Shown piece by piece: positions 8,559-16,719 of a stretch of DNA of 64,000 nucleotides (the stretch's first letter is position 1; every line of letters starts with the position of its first letter). Source of the DNA: Shimia_B sp038527375. Its GTDB lineage: Bacteria; Pseudomonadota; Alphaproteobacteria; Rhodobacterales; Rhodobacteraceae. The notes beneath the pieces were generated by a model, which was not told the DNA's origin, made no database searches, and saw nothing but the letters and a program-made list of their open reading frames with translations. A program made the translations under genes and the position numbers. The DNA lies in the NCBI GenBank assembly GCA_038527375.1, contig JBCBFU010000006.1, forward strand, positions 20,976 through 84,975, given 5' to 3'.

Positions 8559-9311
8559 GTGATTTCAAAGCTTCTGCATCGCAGAATGTTGCAGCGGTGG
8601 AGCCGGGCCGCGCGCGGGGCCGTGCGTGCGCCCTTGTCCGTCCTGCAATCGGATGCCGCGCGCGCCCGACAGCTGCGCCACCATCTGGATGACGTGATCG
8701 CGCAGGCCGAAACGCGTCTGGCGCTGCCGCATATCGGGTCGAACGTGTTTCGCAAGCCGCGCGAGGCGGATTTCGCGTGGCGTCCGCAGCTGTGGCGCAC
8801 GCCCTTGCCGCGTGTGGGACTGGTGGCCGTGGACAGCCAGACGCCCATCGGGGACGAGGTCACGATCTTCCATGACTGTCGCTATAGCGAGCTGACGCTG
8901 CGCCAGTTGCGCAACACGCGCGAGGCCGATCTGGCGCCGTTTGGGTTGCGGATGGACGTGTTCGGCTTTGACGGGTCGTTCCTGTCGCTGGCTGTGCAAC
9001 TGCCGCCGGAGTCCGTTACGGGCCTGACCAAACGCCACCTGATCCGCATGAACACGATTGTCGAAACGGAAAAACCGATCGAGATCTTTGCCCGGCTGAA
9101 TCTGCGGCATGGGCCGAACACGGAACAGATCGTGCGCGAATTGCCCCTCGCGCAGGAGGATGTCTGGGTCGAATTCGATCTGGCCTATACCAAGCTGAAC
9201 GAGAAACGGGTCGAGGCGATGTGGATCGACCTGATCTTTGAAGGCCCAGAGATGAATCAGGTGACCATCCGCGACGTGACCTTTGCGCGCGCGCCACGTG
9301 CCGAACTGTAG
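8559..9311 (+). CDS. Conserved hypothetical protein (possibly DUF6478)
   Basis: About 250 residues, soluble, with a basic N-terminus (KLLHRRMLQRWSRAARGA) and a C-terminal half rich in beta-strand-like alternation (IEIFARLNLRHGPNT, WVEFDLAYTKLNE). It resembles a family common in Rhodobacterales that I recall as DUF6478, but this cannot be confirmed here. The GTG at 8559 is chosen for the GGAG six bases upstream; another GTG is at 8535. It is followed after 21 bases by another small conserved gene, so the two probably form one unit. Confidence 0.65.
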   Translation: MISKLLHRRMLQRWSRAARGAVRAPLSVLQSDAARARQLRHHLDDVIAQAETRLALPHIGSNVFRKPREADFAWRPQLWRTPLPRVGLVAVDSQTPIGDEVTIFHDCRYSELTLRQLRNTREADLAPFGLRMDVFGFDGSFLSLAVQLPPESVTGLTKRHLIRMNTIVETEKPIEIFARLNLRHGPNTEQIVRELPLAQEDVWVEFDLAYTKLNEKRVEAMWIDLIFEGPEMNQVTIRDVTFARAPRAEL

Positions 9312-9332
9312 GAAACCGGAAGGACCCCGGAG

Positions 9333-9713
9333 ATGAGCGAGACCGCCAAGACCCCGCTTTTGAAGACCCGCCTGAGAGACGGGGTCTGGGAGGGTGTGTT
9401 GACGCGGGCGGGCTCGGACGTGCCGGTCTTGCGTGTCACGCATCTGGACACCGAATTGCCGGACGTGACCGTTGTCGCCGCCGGTGAGGGGCAGTGGCAG
9501 GTGCGGGTGCCGATCCCTGCACCCACGCTGTCGGACGGTGTGCAGACCTATCTGATCGCGGATGCCGAGACCGGAGAAACCCTGTCGACCTTTGCGATTG
9601 CCGCCGGATCGCCCCTGTCCGAGGATCTGCGCGCCGAGGTTGATCTGCTGCGGGCCGAGTTGGACATGCTCAAACGCGCGTTTCGCCGTCATTGTGTCGA
9701 GACCGAGGCCTAA
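9333..9713 (+). CDS. Conserved hypothetical protein, 126 residues
   Basis: A small acidic soluble protein. Residues 10-90 look beta-rich (LRDGVWEGVLTRAGSD, QWQVRVPIPAPTLSDG) and the C-terminus forms a short amphipathic, probably coiled-coil helix (SEDLRAEVDLLRAELDMLKR). A good ribosome binding site (GGAAGGACC) precedes the ATG. It lies 21 bases after the preceding hypothetical gene and ends at a terminator hairpin that includes its stop codon. No domain was recognised; the C-terminal helix suggests oligomerisation or partner binding. Confidence 0.65.
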   Translation: MSETAKTPLLKTRLRDGVWEGVLTRAGSDVPVLRVTHLDTELPDVTVVAAGEGQWQVRVPIPAPTLSDGVQTYLIADAETGETLSTFAIAAGSPLSEDLRAEVDLLRAELDMLKRAFRRHCVETEA

Positions 9714-9725
9714 TCGGCCTTTTTC
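9705..9725 (+). terminator. Rho-independent terminator after the hypothetical gene pair
   Basis: GAGGCC (9705-9710) and GGCCTT (9716-9721) form a 6-bp stem with a TAATC loop containing the stop codon, followed by TTTTC. This closes the 8559-9713 unit. Confidence 0.6.
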
Positions 9726-9968
9726 GCGCCCTTTGTCCGACGCCTGAACCCCTGCGATCTGCGTCTGCCTTCCCAGAAAATCCCTATGAATCCGCGCCTT
9801 CGAGCCGGTTGCCCCGTGTTTTCGGGCTGAAGCGGCTGCCCCATTTGGTTGTTTCACGACCAGAGACAGCGCCCCCAAAATTCCCGATATTGTCGGCAAC
9901 CGGTCGCAATCGTGCCCGGATCAGACGGCACAACTGATCCTTAGCAACGAGTTTGAATGAGGTGCGTG

Positions 9969-10874
9969 ATGGACCGCCTGACGGAAATGGAAGCCTTTGC
10001 CACGGTGGTGGACCAAGGTGGATTTACGGACGCCGCAAAGAAGATGGGAATCTCCAAATCTGCGGTGTCGAAGCATGTGTCGTCTCTGGAGGCGCGTCTT
10101 GGTGCGCGGCTGCTGAACCGCACGACGCGGCGGGTGTCCCCCACCGAAATCGGGCTTGCCTATTACGACCGCGCGCGGCGCGTTCTTAATGATGCGGGCG
10201 AGGCGGATGCGCTGGTGACGTCGATGCAATCGGCCCCATCGGGCCTGCTGCGGATCAGTGTCGCGACCGACTTTGGCGTGAACCACCTGAGCCCGGTCTT
10301 GGGGGATTTCCTGCAGGAGTTCCCGGACATCACGGTGAACATGGTTCTTAACAACCGCTATGTGGAGCTGATCTCCGAAGGCTTCGACATGGCGATCCGT
10401 ATCGGGGAGCTGGAAGACAGCACCCTGCGGGCGCGCAAGTTGACCGAGACGACCAAGCGGATGATCGCGGCACCGAGCTATTTTGAACGCTACGGGCGCC
10501 CCGAAAAGATCGACGATCTGAACGAACACAAGCTGCTGCACTATTCGAACCAGTCGAACGGGTCGGTGTGGAAGCTGACGGCGCCTTCGGGCGAAAAGCG
10601 TCAGGTGCGCACGGCGGGCTGGCTGACGGTGAATGACGGGCAATCGCTGCTCAACGCCGCGATCAGCGGATTGGGCATCGCCTATCTGCCAGAGTTCCTC
10701 TTTTCCGAGGCGCAGGCCCAAGGGTTGGTCGAGGACGCGATCCCCGGTCTTCCTGCTGAGACGCAGGGCATCTATGCCGTCTACCCGCCGGGGCGCTTTA
10801 CGCAGCCCAAGGTGCGGGCGTTTATTGATTTCCTCGTGCATGCCTTTGCCGAGAAAGGACCAGATTCCTGGTGA
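9969..10874 (+). CDS. LysR family transcriptional regulator
   Basis: A 301-residue regulator. Residues 1-60 form the winged helix-turn-helix (MEAFATVVDQGGFTDAAKKM, SKSAVSKHVSSLEARLGARL) and the remainder is a periplasmic-binding-like effector domain (SEGFDMAIRIGELEDSTL). The ATG at 9969 has GAGG six bases upstream; the in-frame ATG at 9957 overlaps that site. It belongs to the CrgA/AaeR-like subgroup common in proteobacteria. No divergent target gene lies next to it, so its regulon is not evident. A terminator follows. Confidence 0.93.
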   Translation: MDRLTEMEAFATVVDQGGFTDAAKKMGISKSAVSKHVSSLEARLGARLLNRTTRRVSPTEIGLAYYDRARRVLNDAGEADALVTSMQSAPSGLLRISVATDFGVNHLSPVLGDFLQEFPDITVNMVLNNRYVELISEGFDMAIRIGELEDSTLRARKLTETTKRMIAAPSYFERYGRPEKIDDLNEHKLLHYSNQSNGSVWKLTAPSGEKRQVRTAGWLTVNDGQSLLNAAISGLGIAYLPEFLFSEAQAQGLVEDAIPGLPAETQGIYAVYPPGRFTQPKVRAFIDFLVHAFAEKGPDSW

Positions 10875-10954
10875 GCCAGGACATGTGTTAGCCACCAGTA
10901 AAGAGTGTAACGGGTGTGTTGGCGTGTGTGTAGCGTTCGGGTGGCTTTGCAAGG

Positions 10955-10986
10955 CGGGTCGGGTCGTGGATGGCCCGGCCCGTTTT
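10955..10986 (+). terminator. Terminator after the LysR gene
   Basis: CGGGTCGGGT (10955-10964) pairs with GCCCGGCCCG (10973-10982), with G-U pairs, followed by TTTT. It lies between the convergent LysR and OmpA-like genes and reads as a terminator on the plus strand. Confidence 0.65.
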
Positions 10987-10989
10987 CCG

Positions 10990-11907
10990 TTATTCGGTTG
11001 AGGTCAGGATGACCTCGACCCGCCGGTTCAGGGTGCGTCCCTCTTCGGTGAGGTTTGAGGCACGGGGGGCGAGGTAGCCCATGCCCTCGGCGGCGACCTG
11101 CGCGGCGTCCACGCCAAAGCTGTTGATCAGGCGGGTGCGCACGGCCTCGGCCCGGCGTTTGGACAGCGCGATGTTGCCGTCAAGCGATCCCGCCGCATCC
11201 GTGTGACCCACAAGGGCCACGCGCCGGTCCGGGGCAGCCGCCAGATAGGCCGCGAGCGCGGAGAGCGTCGCAAAGGGTCCTTGGCCCAGATCGGTGGACC
11301 CGCTGGCGAATTGGAGATCTTCGAGCACGACGTGGCCCGTTTCCTCCAGCGCGCGGCCCAGATCGTTGGGCGGGGCGGGACGCGGGGCGGTTGCGGTTTG
11401 GGTGATCCCAGGCGCGGCGCCACGGCCTGTGACCTGCGTGATCTGCACATAGCCCGCCTGCGGCGTGACCGACGCCAGCAGCGTCACCCATGCGCCGCCG
11501 TCTGGTGCGCGCGCCGACAGGTATTCAAAGCGTCCGAGGTCGACGAACATCTCGGGCGGTGGCAGCACCGTGAGGTTGAAGCGGAAATCGAACCCGCCGC
11601 AGGCCCGCGCCTGACAGGACAAGAGCACCTCCCATTCTGCCGCGCGCAATTGCTGGGCCAGCGGCGCGATGAGTTGCCCGGGGGTCAGGTCGGTGGCGTC
11701 CACGCGGAACGCCCGCCGTGTCAGGGTCCCGCGTGCGGGTTCGGTTTGCAGAAACCCCTCGTTCAAGGGCGCGACGGGCACGGAGAGTGTGGCCCCTTGG
11801 GTCGTGACCTCGGCCGTTTGGGTGCTGCCTTGCGGAACGGCGAGCGTCAGGGCCTGCGCCCCGGTCGCAATCGCGGCAATCAGAACGGGCAGCGCGTGGC
11901 GGATCAT
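10990..11907 (-). CDS. OmpA family protein
   Basis: A 305-residue exported protein. The signal peptide covers residues 1-19 (MIRHALPVLIAAIATGAQA). The middle region is unassigned and the last 100 residues form an OmpA-like peptidoglycan-binding domain (VALVGHTDAAGS, LSKRRAEAVRTRLI, LNRRVEVIL). Such proteins tether envelope components to murein. It overlaps the AhpD-like gene upstream by 4 bases, which suggests co-transcription, though the two have no obvious functional link. Confidence 0.88.
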   Translation of the reverse strand: MIRHALPVLIAAIATGAQALTLAVPQGSTQTAEVTTQGATLSVPVAPLNEGFLQTEPARGTLTRRAFRVDATDLTPGQLIAPLAQQLRAAEWEVLLSCQARACGGFDFRFNLTVLPPPEMFVDLGRFEYLSARAPDGGAWVTLLASVTPQAGYVQITQVTGRGAAPGITQTATAPRPAPPNDLGRALEETGHVVLEDLQFASGSTDLGQGPFATLSALAAYLAAAPDRRVALVGHTDAAGSLDGNIALSKRRAEAVRTRLINSFGVDAAQVAAEGMGYLAPRASNLTEEGRTLNRRVEVILTSTE

Positions 11908-12482
11908 CGGTTCTGGGCGTGATATTCGCTGTTGGGCACCATGCCGGTGGCCGAGGCAACGCGGTTCGTCATGTTGAAAAACCCGGCCACGTTGGCGATG
12001 TCCCAGATATCGCGGTCGCTGAAGCCGTGGTCGCGGAGGGTTTGGCGATGCGCCTCCTCGACCGACGCGGATGATTTCGTCAACAGGACTGCGAAATCCA
12101 GCATGGCGCGCTGTTTGTCCGTGATGTCGGCCCAGCGGTAGTTCATCACGAGGTGTTCACCCAGCACCGGATCACCAGACATCGCACGCACGGCCTGCCC
12201 GTGGGCCACGAGGCAATAGACGCAGCGGTTTTCGGCAGAGACGACCACCGCGATCATCTCACGCTCCAGCTTGCTGAGGCCCGAGGGGGCGAGCATCAGA
12301 TCGTTGTAGAGACCCGTGAACGCGTTGAGTTTGTCGATGTCGAACGCATAGGCGCGCAGGACATTGGGCACGAGGCCCAGCTTTTCCGCGCAGATGTCGA
12401 AATAGCGCTGCGTATCCTCGGGGAGGGGATCGACCATGGGAAGATCGAGGCGTGTGACGGGTGTCTCGGGCGAATTGGTCAT
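11904..12482 (-). CDS. Peroxidase-related (AhpD-like carboxymuconolactone decarboxylase) protein
   Basis: A 192-residue all-helical protein of the AhpD-like superfamily. The redox motif ENRCVYCLVAHG places Cys87, Cys90 and His94 as expected for the alkylhydroperoxidase active site. Members annotated as uncharacterised peroxidase-related enzymes have the same length and C-terminal half (DFAVLLTKSSASV, DIANVAGFFNMTNRVA). The probable role is peroxide reduction or thiol redox relay. It starts 3 bases after the acetyltransferase gene ends and overlaps the OmpA-like gene, so the cluster is likely one operon. Confidence 0.88.
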   Translation of the reverse strand: MTNSPETPVTRLDLPMVDPLPEDTQRYFDICAEKLGLVPNVLRAYAFDIDKLNAFTGLYNDLMLAPSGLSKLEREMIAVVVSAENRCVYCLVAHGQAVRAMSGDPVLGEHLVMNYRWADITDKQRAMLDFAVLLTKSSASVEEAHRQTLRDHGFSDRDIWDIANVAGFFNMTNRVASATGMVPNSEYHAQNR

Positions 12483-12485
12483 GGG

Positions 12486-13208
12486 TCAGTCCCGGCTGCG
12501 GTAGTGGTAGCTTCCTACAGGTTGCATCCCAAGGGAAGTGTAGAGCGCATGCGCCCCGGTATTCTCGCGCCCCACCAGAAGGCCGACCTCGGCGCAGCCT
12601 TGTTCGACCGCCCAGTTGGCAACCGCGTGCATCAGGGTGCGCGCAAGGCCCCGGCGGCGGAGCGCGGGGATGGTCATCAGCGAATGGACCATTGCCATGC
12701 CGTCATGCGCGCCGACATAGACACAGCCACCCGGTTGGTCATCGACCCGGCCGAGGATGGTGGTCTTGGGGCAGGTGGCACGCTCCATGACGGCGATCCG
12801 TTCGGCGGGGATGTCATTTTCGGCCCAGAGGTCGCGCATGATCGCCAAAGGCTCCCACACGGGGAAGGCGGTCGCGCGGGGAACGGGGTGGGCCATGTCC
12901 GCTGCCGGACCCACGAAATAGATTGAATGGTCGTGGTCGTCGTAGCCTGCGGAGATCAGGACTTGCTCCAATTCGGGTTGATCGCTGCGGACGGCCACCA
13001 TGGGACGTTGGCCCCAGCCCCGCATGACGTCTTCGGCCGGGGGCAGGTCTTCTGCCGTGATGTCGCGTGTGGGTGTGGCCCCGCCCGCCCTTCGGCCCCC
13101 GTTCAGGCCACGGCGGCAAATGAAGGCCCCGGTATCGACCTCTTCTGCACCGGGCCAGGTGACAGAGACCACCCTGCCGATGCGGGCAAGCGCGGGGTCC
13201 TCAGCCAT
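12486..13208 (-). CDS. GNAT family N-acetyltransferase
   Basis: About 240 residues. The acetyl-CoA-binding region is near the C-terminus (SLMTIPALRRRGLARTLM followed by NWAVEQGCAEVGLLVGRENTGA and LGMQPVGSYHYR). The substrate cannot be inferred. The ATG at 13208 overlaps the end of the CinA-like gene by 8 bases, pointing to a shared transcript; a longer frame to 13280 is less likely. The N-terminal 100 residues are more variable and include a possible second, degenerate GNAT half. Confidence 0.82.
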   Translation of the reverse strand: MAEDPALARIGRVVSVTWPGAEEVDTGAFICRRGLNGGRRAGGATPTRDITAEDLPPAEDVMRGWGQRPMVAVRSDQPELEQVLISAGYDDHDHSIYFVGPAADMAHPVPRATAFPVWEPLAIMRDLWAENDIPAERIAVMERATCPKTTILGRVDDQPGGCVYVGAHDGMAMVHSLMTIPALRRRGLARTLMHAVANWAVEQGCAEVGLLVGRENTGAHALYTSLGMQPVGSYHYRSRD

Positions 13209-13926
13209 CGGGGAACTGTGCTCTGAGCTCTGCCGCCAGCTTTTGCAACACATCGGCATCCGTGCCGCGCAGCACGACATTCACGCCGAAACGCCCATCC
13301 AGTTGAAACGGGTAAGAGCCGATGGACAGGTCCGGGTTGGCGTCTGCCATGGTGCCCAGCGGCCCCGCGATATCGCCTTCGCCCCGGTCGATGCGGACGG
13401 TCTCGCTCAGCAGCGGCGCGCCACCCGTGATCGTCGGCAGGACGGAGGCGACCATCGCCTTGAACACCGACGGCACGCCCGCCATCACATGCACATTCCC
13501 CAGCTTGAACCCCGGCGCGATCGAGACGGGATTGTCGATCAACGTGGCACTGTCTGGGATGCGGGCCATGCGCAGGCGCGCCTCGTTCAACTCGCGCCCT
13601 GTCGATGCGTAGTGATCGGCCAGAAGCTGCCGCGCGTCGTCGCGGACGTCGATGGGATCGCCAAAGGCGGCGGCGATGCAATCGGCGGTGATGTCGTCAT
13701 GGGTGGGGCCAATCCCGCCCGAGGTGAAGACGTGGTCGAAGCCGTCCGACAGCGCCTTGACCGCCGCGATGATCGCGTCGCGGTCGTCGGAGACCACGCG
13801 CACCTCCTTCAGGTCGACGCCCAGCGAGGTCAGTTCGCCTGCGAGGTAGTGCATGTTGGCATCGCGGGTGCGGCCCGACAGGATTTCATCCCCGATGACA
13901 AGCATGGCGGCGGTCGGGTTTGGCAT
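13201..13926 (-). CDS. CinA-type molybdopterin-binding domain protein
   Basis: A 241-residue MoaB/Mog-fold protein with the signature VIGDEILSGRTRDANMHYLA near the N-terminus and SGGIGPTHDDITADCIAAAFG near residue 80. It corresponds to the N-terminal domain of CinA; the C-terminal nicotinamide-nucleotide amidase domain is absent. Stand-alone versions are common in alphaproteobacteria and have been linked to ADP-ribose pyrophosphatase or pterin chemistry, but the exact role here is uncertain. It is first in the 13.9-11.0 kb minus-strand cluster and divergent from sfsA. Confidence 0.88.
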   Translation of the reverse strand: MPNPTAAMLVIGDEILSGRTRDANMHYLAGELTSLGVDLKEVRVVSDDRDAIIAAVKALSDGFDHVFTSGGIGPTHDDITADCIAAAFGDPIDVRDDARQLLADHYASTGRELNEARLRMARIPDSATLIDNPVSIAPGFKLGNVHVMAGVPSVFKAMVASVLPTITGGAPLLSETVRIDRGEGDIAGPLGTMADANPDLSIGSYPFQLDGRFGVNVVLRGTDADVLQKLAAELRAQFPDG

Positions 13927-13982
13927 GGCGGTGACATCCTGGGGCTGGGTCTTTGGTGTTCCCAGCGGTATAGGCCGGGGTC

Positions 13983-14690
13983 ATGCGCTTTCAAACCCCG
14001 CTTGTCCCCGGACGCCTGATCCGCCGCTACAATCGCTTCCTTGCCGACGTCACGCTGGACGACGGGCGCGCGGTCACGGCCCATTGCCCGAACCCGGGGT
14101 CGATGATGGGCCTCAAGGAGCCGGGGTTGCGTGTCTGGCTGGAGCCCAATGACGATCCCAAGAAGAAGCTGAAATTCGGCTGGCGGGTGGCGGCCCTGCC
14201 CGATGGCACCATGGTGGGGATCGACACCGCAACCCCCAACCGTGTGGTGGGGGAGGCGCTGCGCGCGGGTCGGGTGCCTGCGCTGGCCGCCTACGGCACC
14301 GTGCGGCCCGAGGTGAAGTTCGGCACCAACAGCCGGGTGGATTTCCTGCTGACCGAGGAGGGTCTGCCGGATGCCTATGTCGAGGTGAAGAACGTGCATC
14401 TGTTGCGGACCGGCGACCTGGCTGAGTTCCCCGACAGCGTGACCACGCGCGGGGCCAAGCACCTGCGCGAGCTGGCCCTGATTGCCCAAGGGGGGCAGCG
14501 GGCGGTGATGCTCTATTGCGTGCAACACATGGGCTGCGCGCGGTTTTCCCTGGCCGAGGATTTGGACCCGGGCTATGCGGCGGCTTTTCGGGAGGCGCGG
14601 GCCGCGGGCGTCGAGATGATCTGCCACGGCTGCGATGTTTCCGTCACAGAGATCGTGCTGACGGGTGCCCTGCCGATCGAGGTGACCTGA
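13983..14690 (+). CDS. sfsA: Sugar fermentation stimulation protein SfsA
   Basis: A 235-residue protein with the full SfsA pattern: an N-terminal OB-like domain (RRYNRFLADVTLDDG, AHCPNPGSM) and a nuclease-fold core (SRVDFLL, AYVEVKNVHL, FPDSVTTRGAKHLREL, MLYCVQH). In E. coli it influences maltose genes, and its fold suggests nucleic-acid binding or cleavage. It begins 56 bp from the divergent CinA-like gene and is followed by map in the same direction. Confidence 0.95.
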   Translation: MRFQTPLVPGRLIRRYNRFLADVTLDDGRAVTAHCPNPGSMMGLKEPGLRVWLEPNDDPKKKLKFGWRVAALPDGTMVGIDTATPNRVVGEALRAGRVPALAAYGTVRPEVKFGTNSRVDFLLTEEGLPDAYVEVKNVHLLRTGDLAEFPDSVTTRGAKHLRELALIAQGGQRAVMLYCVQHMGCARFSLAEDLDPGYAAAFREARAAGVEMICHGCDVSVTEIVLTGALPIEVT

Positions 14691-14752
14691 CCCGGTCTGG
14701 TGAATCCGCCCTTTGCGGACTATATTGCAGCGCAGCAAAGAGGATGCATGAC

Positions 14753-15574
14753 ATGGACACGGCTTCGGAAGCCCCCCGCGGGCGGCTGACACGGGAAGGG
14801 ATCCGGCTCTACGAGCCCGGTGATTTCGCGGGCATGGCCGAAGCGGGCCGGGTGGCGGCGACCATTCTGGACGAGATCGCGCCGATGGTCGTGCCAGGTC
14901 AAAGCACCGCCGAGATCGACCGCGTCATCACCGAAAAGGTCGTGGCCGCGGGCGCAAAGTCAGCCACCATCGGCTACAAAGGCTATCAGCACGCCAGCTG
15001 CATCAGCGTGAACCACGTGGTCTGTCACGGCATTCCGGGGGCAAAGACGCTCAAGGACGGGGATATCCTGAACATCGACGTCACGGTGATCGTGGAAGGC
15101 TGGTACGGCGACACGAGCCGGATGTACGTGGCGGGCAAACTGCCCCGCAAAGCCGAGCGGTTGATCCAGGTCACGCATGATGCGCTGTTCAAGGGGATCG
15201 AGGCCGTGAAACCCGGCAACACCTTTGGCGACATCGGCCACGCGATTCAGAGCTATGTCGAAGGGCACCGCATGTCCGTGGTCCGCGATTTCTGCGGTCA
15301 CGGGTTGGGCCGCGTGTTCCATGCGCCGCCCAACGTGCTGCATTACGGGCGTCCGGGGACGGGTCCAAAGCTGGAAGAAGGCATGTTCTTCACCATCGAA
15401 CCCATGGTCAATCTGGGACGTCCGGAGACCAAGGTGCTGGGGGATGACTGGACCGCCGTGACCCGGGACAAGAGCCTGAGCGCGCAGTTCGAACACTCGG
15501 TCGGTGTCACCGCCGACGGGGTCGAGATCTTCACACTCTCCCCCGCCGGAACGTTCCACCCGACTTACGCCTAG
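14753..15574 (+). CDS. map: Type I methionine aminopeptidase
   Basis: A 273-residue enzyme that removes the initiator methionine from new proteins. Metal ligands of the pita-bread fold are visible in NIDVTVIVEGWYGDTSRMY (two Asp), CGHGLGRVFH (His), FFTIEPM (Glu) and AQFEHSVGVT (Glu). The ATG at 14753 is preferred, with AAAGAGG nine bases upstream; ATG at 14744 would touch that site. It ends with a 4-base overlap with the convergent peroxiredoxin-like gene. Confidence 0.96.
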   Translation: MDTASEAPRGRLTREGIRLYEPGDFAGMAEAGRVAATILDEIAPMVVPGQSTAEIDRVITEKVVAAGAKSATIGYKGYQHASCISVNHVVCHGIPGAKTLKDGDILNIDVTVIVEGWYGDTSRMYVAGKLPRKAERLIQVTHDALFKGIEAVKPGNTFGDIGHAIQSYVEGHRMSVVRDFCGHGLGRVFHAPPNVLHYGRPGTGPKLEEGMFFTIEPMVNLGRPETKVLGDDWTAVTRDKSLSAQFEHSVGVTADGVEIFTLSPAGTFHPTYA

Positions 15575-16107
15575 ACGTCGCCGGTATATTCGCCGCGCGC
15601 CGGGTAGTCCTTGGCGATGGCGAAATCGAGCGCGCTGACCAGTTCGCTGAAATGCGGGCGCACGAAGGGCATGGTCTGAACCGATCCGTAGTAGAGCGTC
15701 TGCTGCGGCGTCACCATGAAGAGGCCCGGTTCCGCAAAGAGGGCGGGTTCTTCGATCCCGATGGAGGTCTTGCCGCGCGAGGTCGAGATATAGAGGCCCC
15801 ATTCCCGCGCCTTGGCGAGCGGCAGATCATAGGCGAAGCGCAGTTTGGTCGCCCCGATCTTGTCCACCATGGCCTGCGTGCGCTCGCGCCCGTCGGTCGA
15901 CAGGGCGATGGTTTTCACGCCGCGCTCTGTGAAGTCGTCCACGCGCTTTTCAAACTCCGTCAGGTAGTTGGCGCAGATCGGGCAGTGCAGGCCGCGGTAG
16001 AAACAGATGACCGTACCCCGTTCGGCCCCGTCAGAGGACAGATCAAAGTCACCGTGATCGAGCGTGGGCAGCGTCAGGTCGGGCGTTTTCTGGCGGGGGA
16101 TGAGCAT
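15571..16107 (-). CDS. Peroxiredoxin-like (AhpC/TSA) family protein
   Basis: A 178-residue thioredoxin-fold protein. The active-site region reads FYRGLHCPICANYL with Cys42 and Cys45, a CxxC arrangement unlike classic peroxiredoxins but typical of the peroxiredoxin-like family. The later segment RGKTSIGIEEPALFAEPGLF also fits. It probably reduces peroxides or acts as a disulfide reductase. It is monocistronic and convergent with map; the nearly 400-bp region upstream has no other gene. Confidence 0.88.
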   Translation of the reverse strand: MLIPRQKTPDLTLPTLDHGDFDLSSDGAERGTVICFYRGLHCPICANYLTEFEKRVDDFTERGVKTIALSTDGRERTQAMVDKIGATKLRFAYDLPLAKAREWGLYISTSRGKTSIGIEEPALFAEPGLFMVTPQQTLYYGSVQTMPFVRPHFSELVSALDFAIAKDYPARGEYTGDV

Positions 16108-16500
16108 GGTTGGGGGCCTTCATGTAGGATGGCGGACGCTCAAGCTGTGATCGGCATCTGTTGCAAGGTAAAGCCACGGATACCCTGCGCTGGCGCACCA
16201 AGGTGACGGCGTTGTGAGGGTCGATCAAATATACTTGAGCGGAAACTCTCACGCCGCCCTCTCAAAATCGGGAGGTGGAGTGCCCATATGCTTATCAACG
16301 GGACGGGTACGCCCCGTTTCAAAAGACTATTCCGACTTGGCCCTCTTGGTGGACCACAGGGGTAGGATGGCAAACCTGCCGATGACGCGCGCGTTTCACG
16401 ACGCCCAAGACATCGTGGCGCGACAGCGCCGGTGGGCAAGCTGTCCCGCGCCGCCTGGGTCGGAGGCTGCGCAAGGGCGGGTTCGGAAACGGGCCCGCCC
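16108..16500. other. 393-bp region without a supported gene
   Basis: This stretch lies upstream of the peroxiredoxin-like gene and downstream of the rsmD unit. Open frames cross it on both strands, but none has a good start, a ribosome binding site or recognisable composition. A TATATT hexamer on the minus strand near 16228 could be part of the peroxiredoxin promoter. The right edge holds the terminator of the rsmD unit. Confidence 0.5.
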
Positions 16501-16502
16501 TT
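16473..16502 (-). terminator. Hairpin at the end of the rsmD unit
   Basis: AAGGGCGGG (16473-16481) and CCCGCCCTT (16494-16502) are perfect 9-bp inverted copies. On the minus strand the stem begins inside the stop codon of the 72-residue gene. No T tract follows, so termination efficiency is uncertain. Confidence 0.5.
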
Positions 16503-16719
16503 ACTTTTTGCGGGCTGCGTCCTCTCGGCGCGCGTCGCGGGCGCGCTCGGCTTCGAGCCAATCTGTCACGAATGTCGGCACACCGTTTCGCGCGGTCAGG
16601 ATATCACCCATCAGAAGCGGTTTGCACACGCGCGGGCGCGCGGGCGGGGCGGGGGACGTGTCGGCGGGCGGCTCGGCAGGCGATTGCACGGGCCAACCCA
16701 GCGCATCAACGAAGGTCAC
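16501..16719 (-). CDS. Small conserved-context hypothetical protein (72 residues)
   Basis: A 72-residue frame whose ATG overlaps the stop of rsmD by 4 bases, the arrangement typical of translationally coupled genes. It starts MTFVDALGWPVQS, has a Pro/Ala-rich centre and ends in a charged helix (WLEAERARDARREDAARKK). No domain was recognised. Coupling to rsmD and the terminator at its stop codon support it as a real gene, though the composition is low complexity. Confidence 0.55.
   Translation of the reverse strand: MTFVDALGWPVQSPAEPPADTSPAPPARPRVCKPLLMGDILTARNGVPTFVTDWLEAERARDARREDAARKK

Noticed and set aside
8565..9899. A 444-residue minus-strand frame across the hypothetical gene pair
   Set aside because: The plus-strand genes have ribosome binding sites and a terminator; the minus frame has none and is rich in Gln/His/Arg as expected from a shadow.
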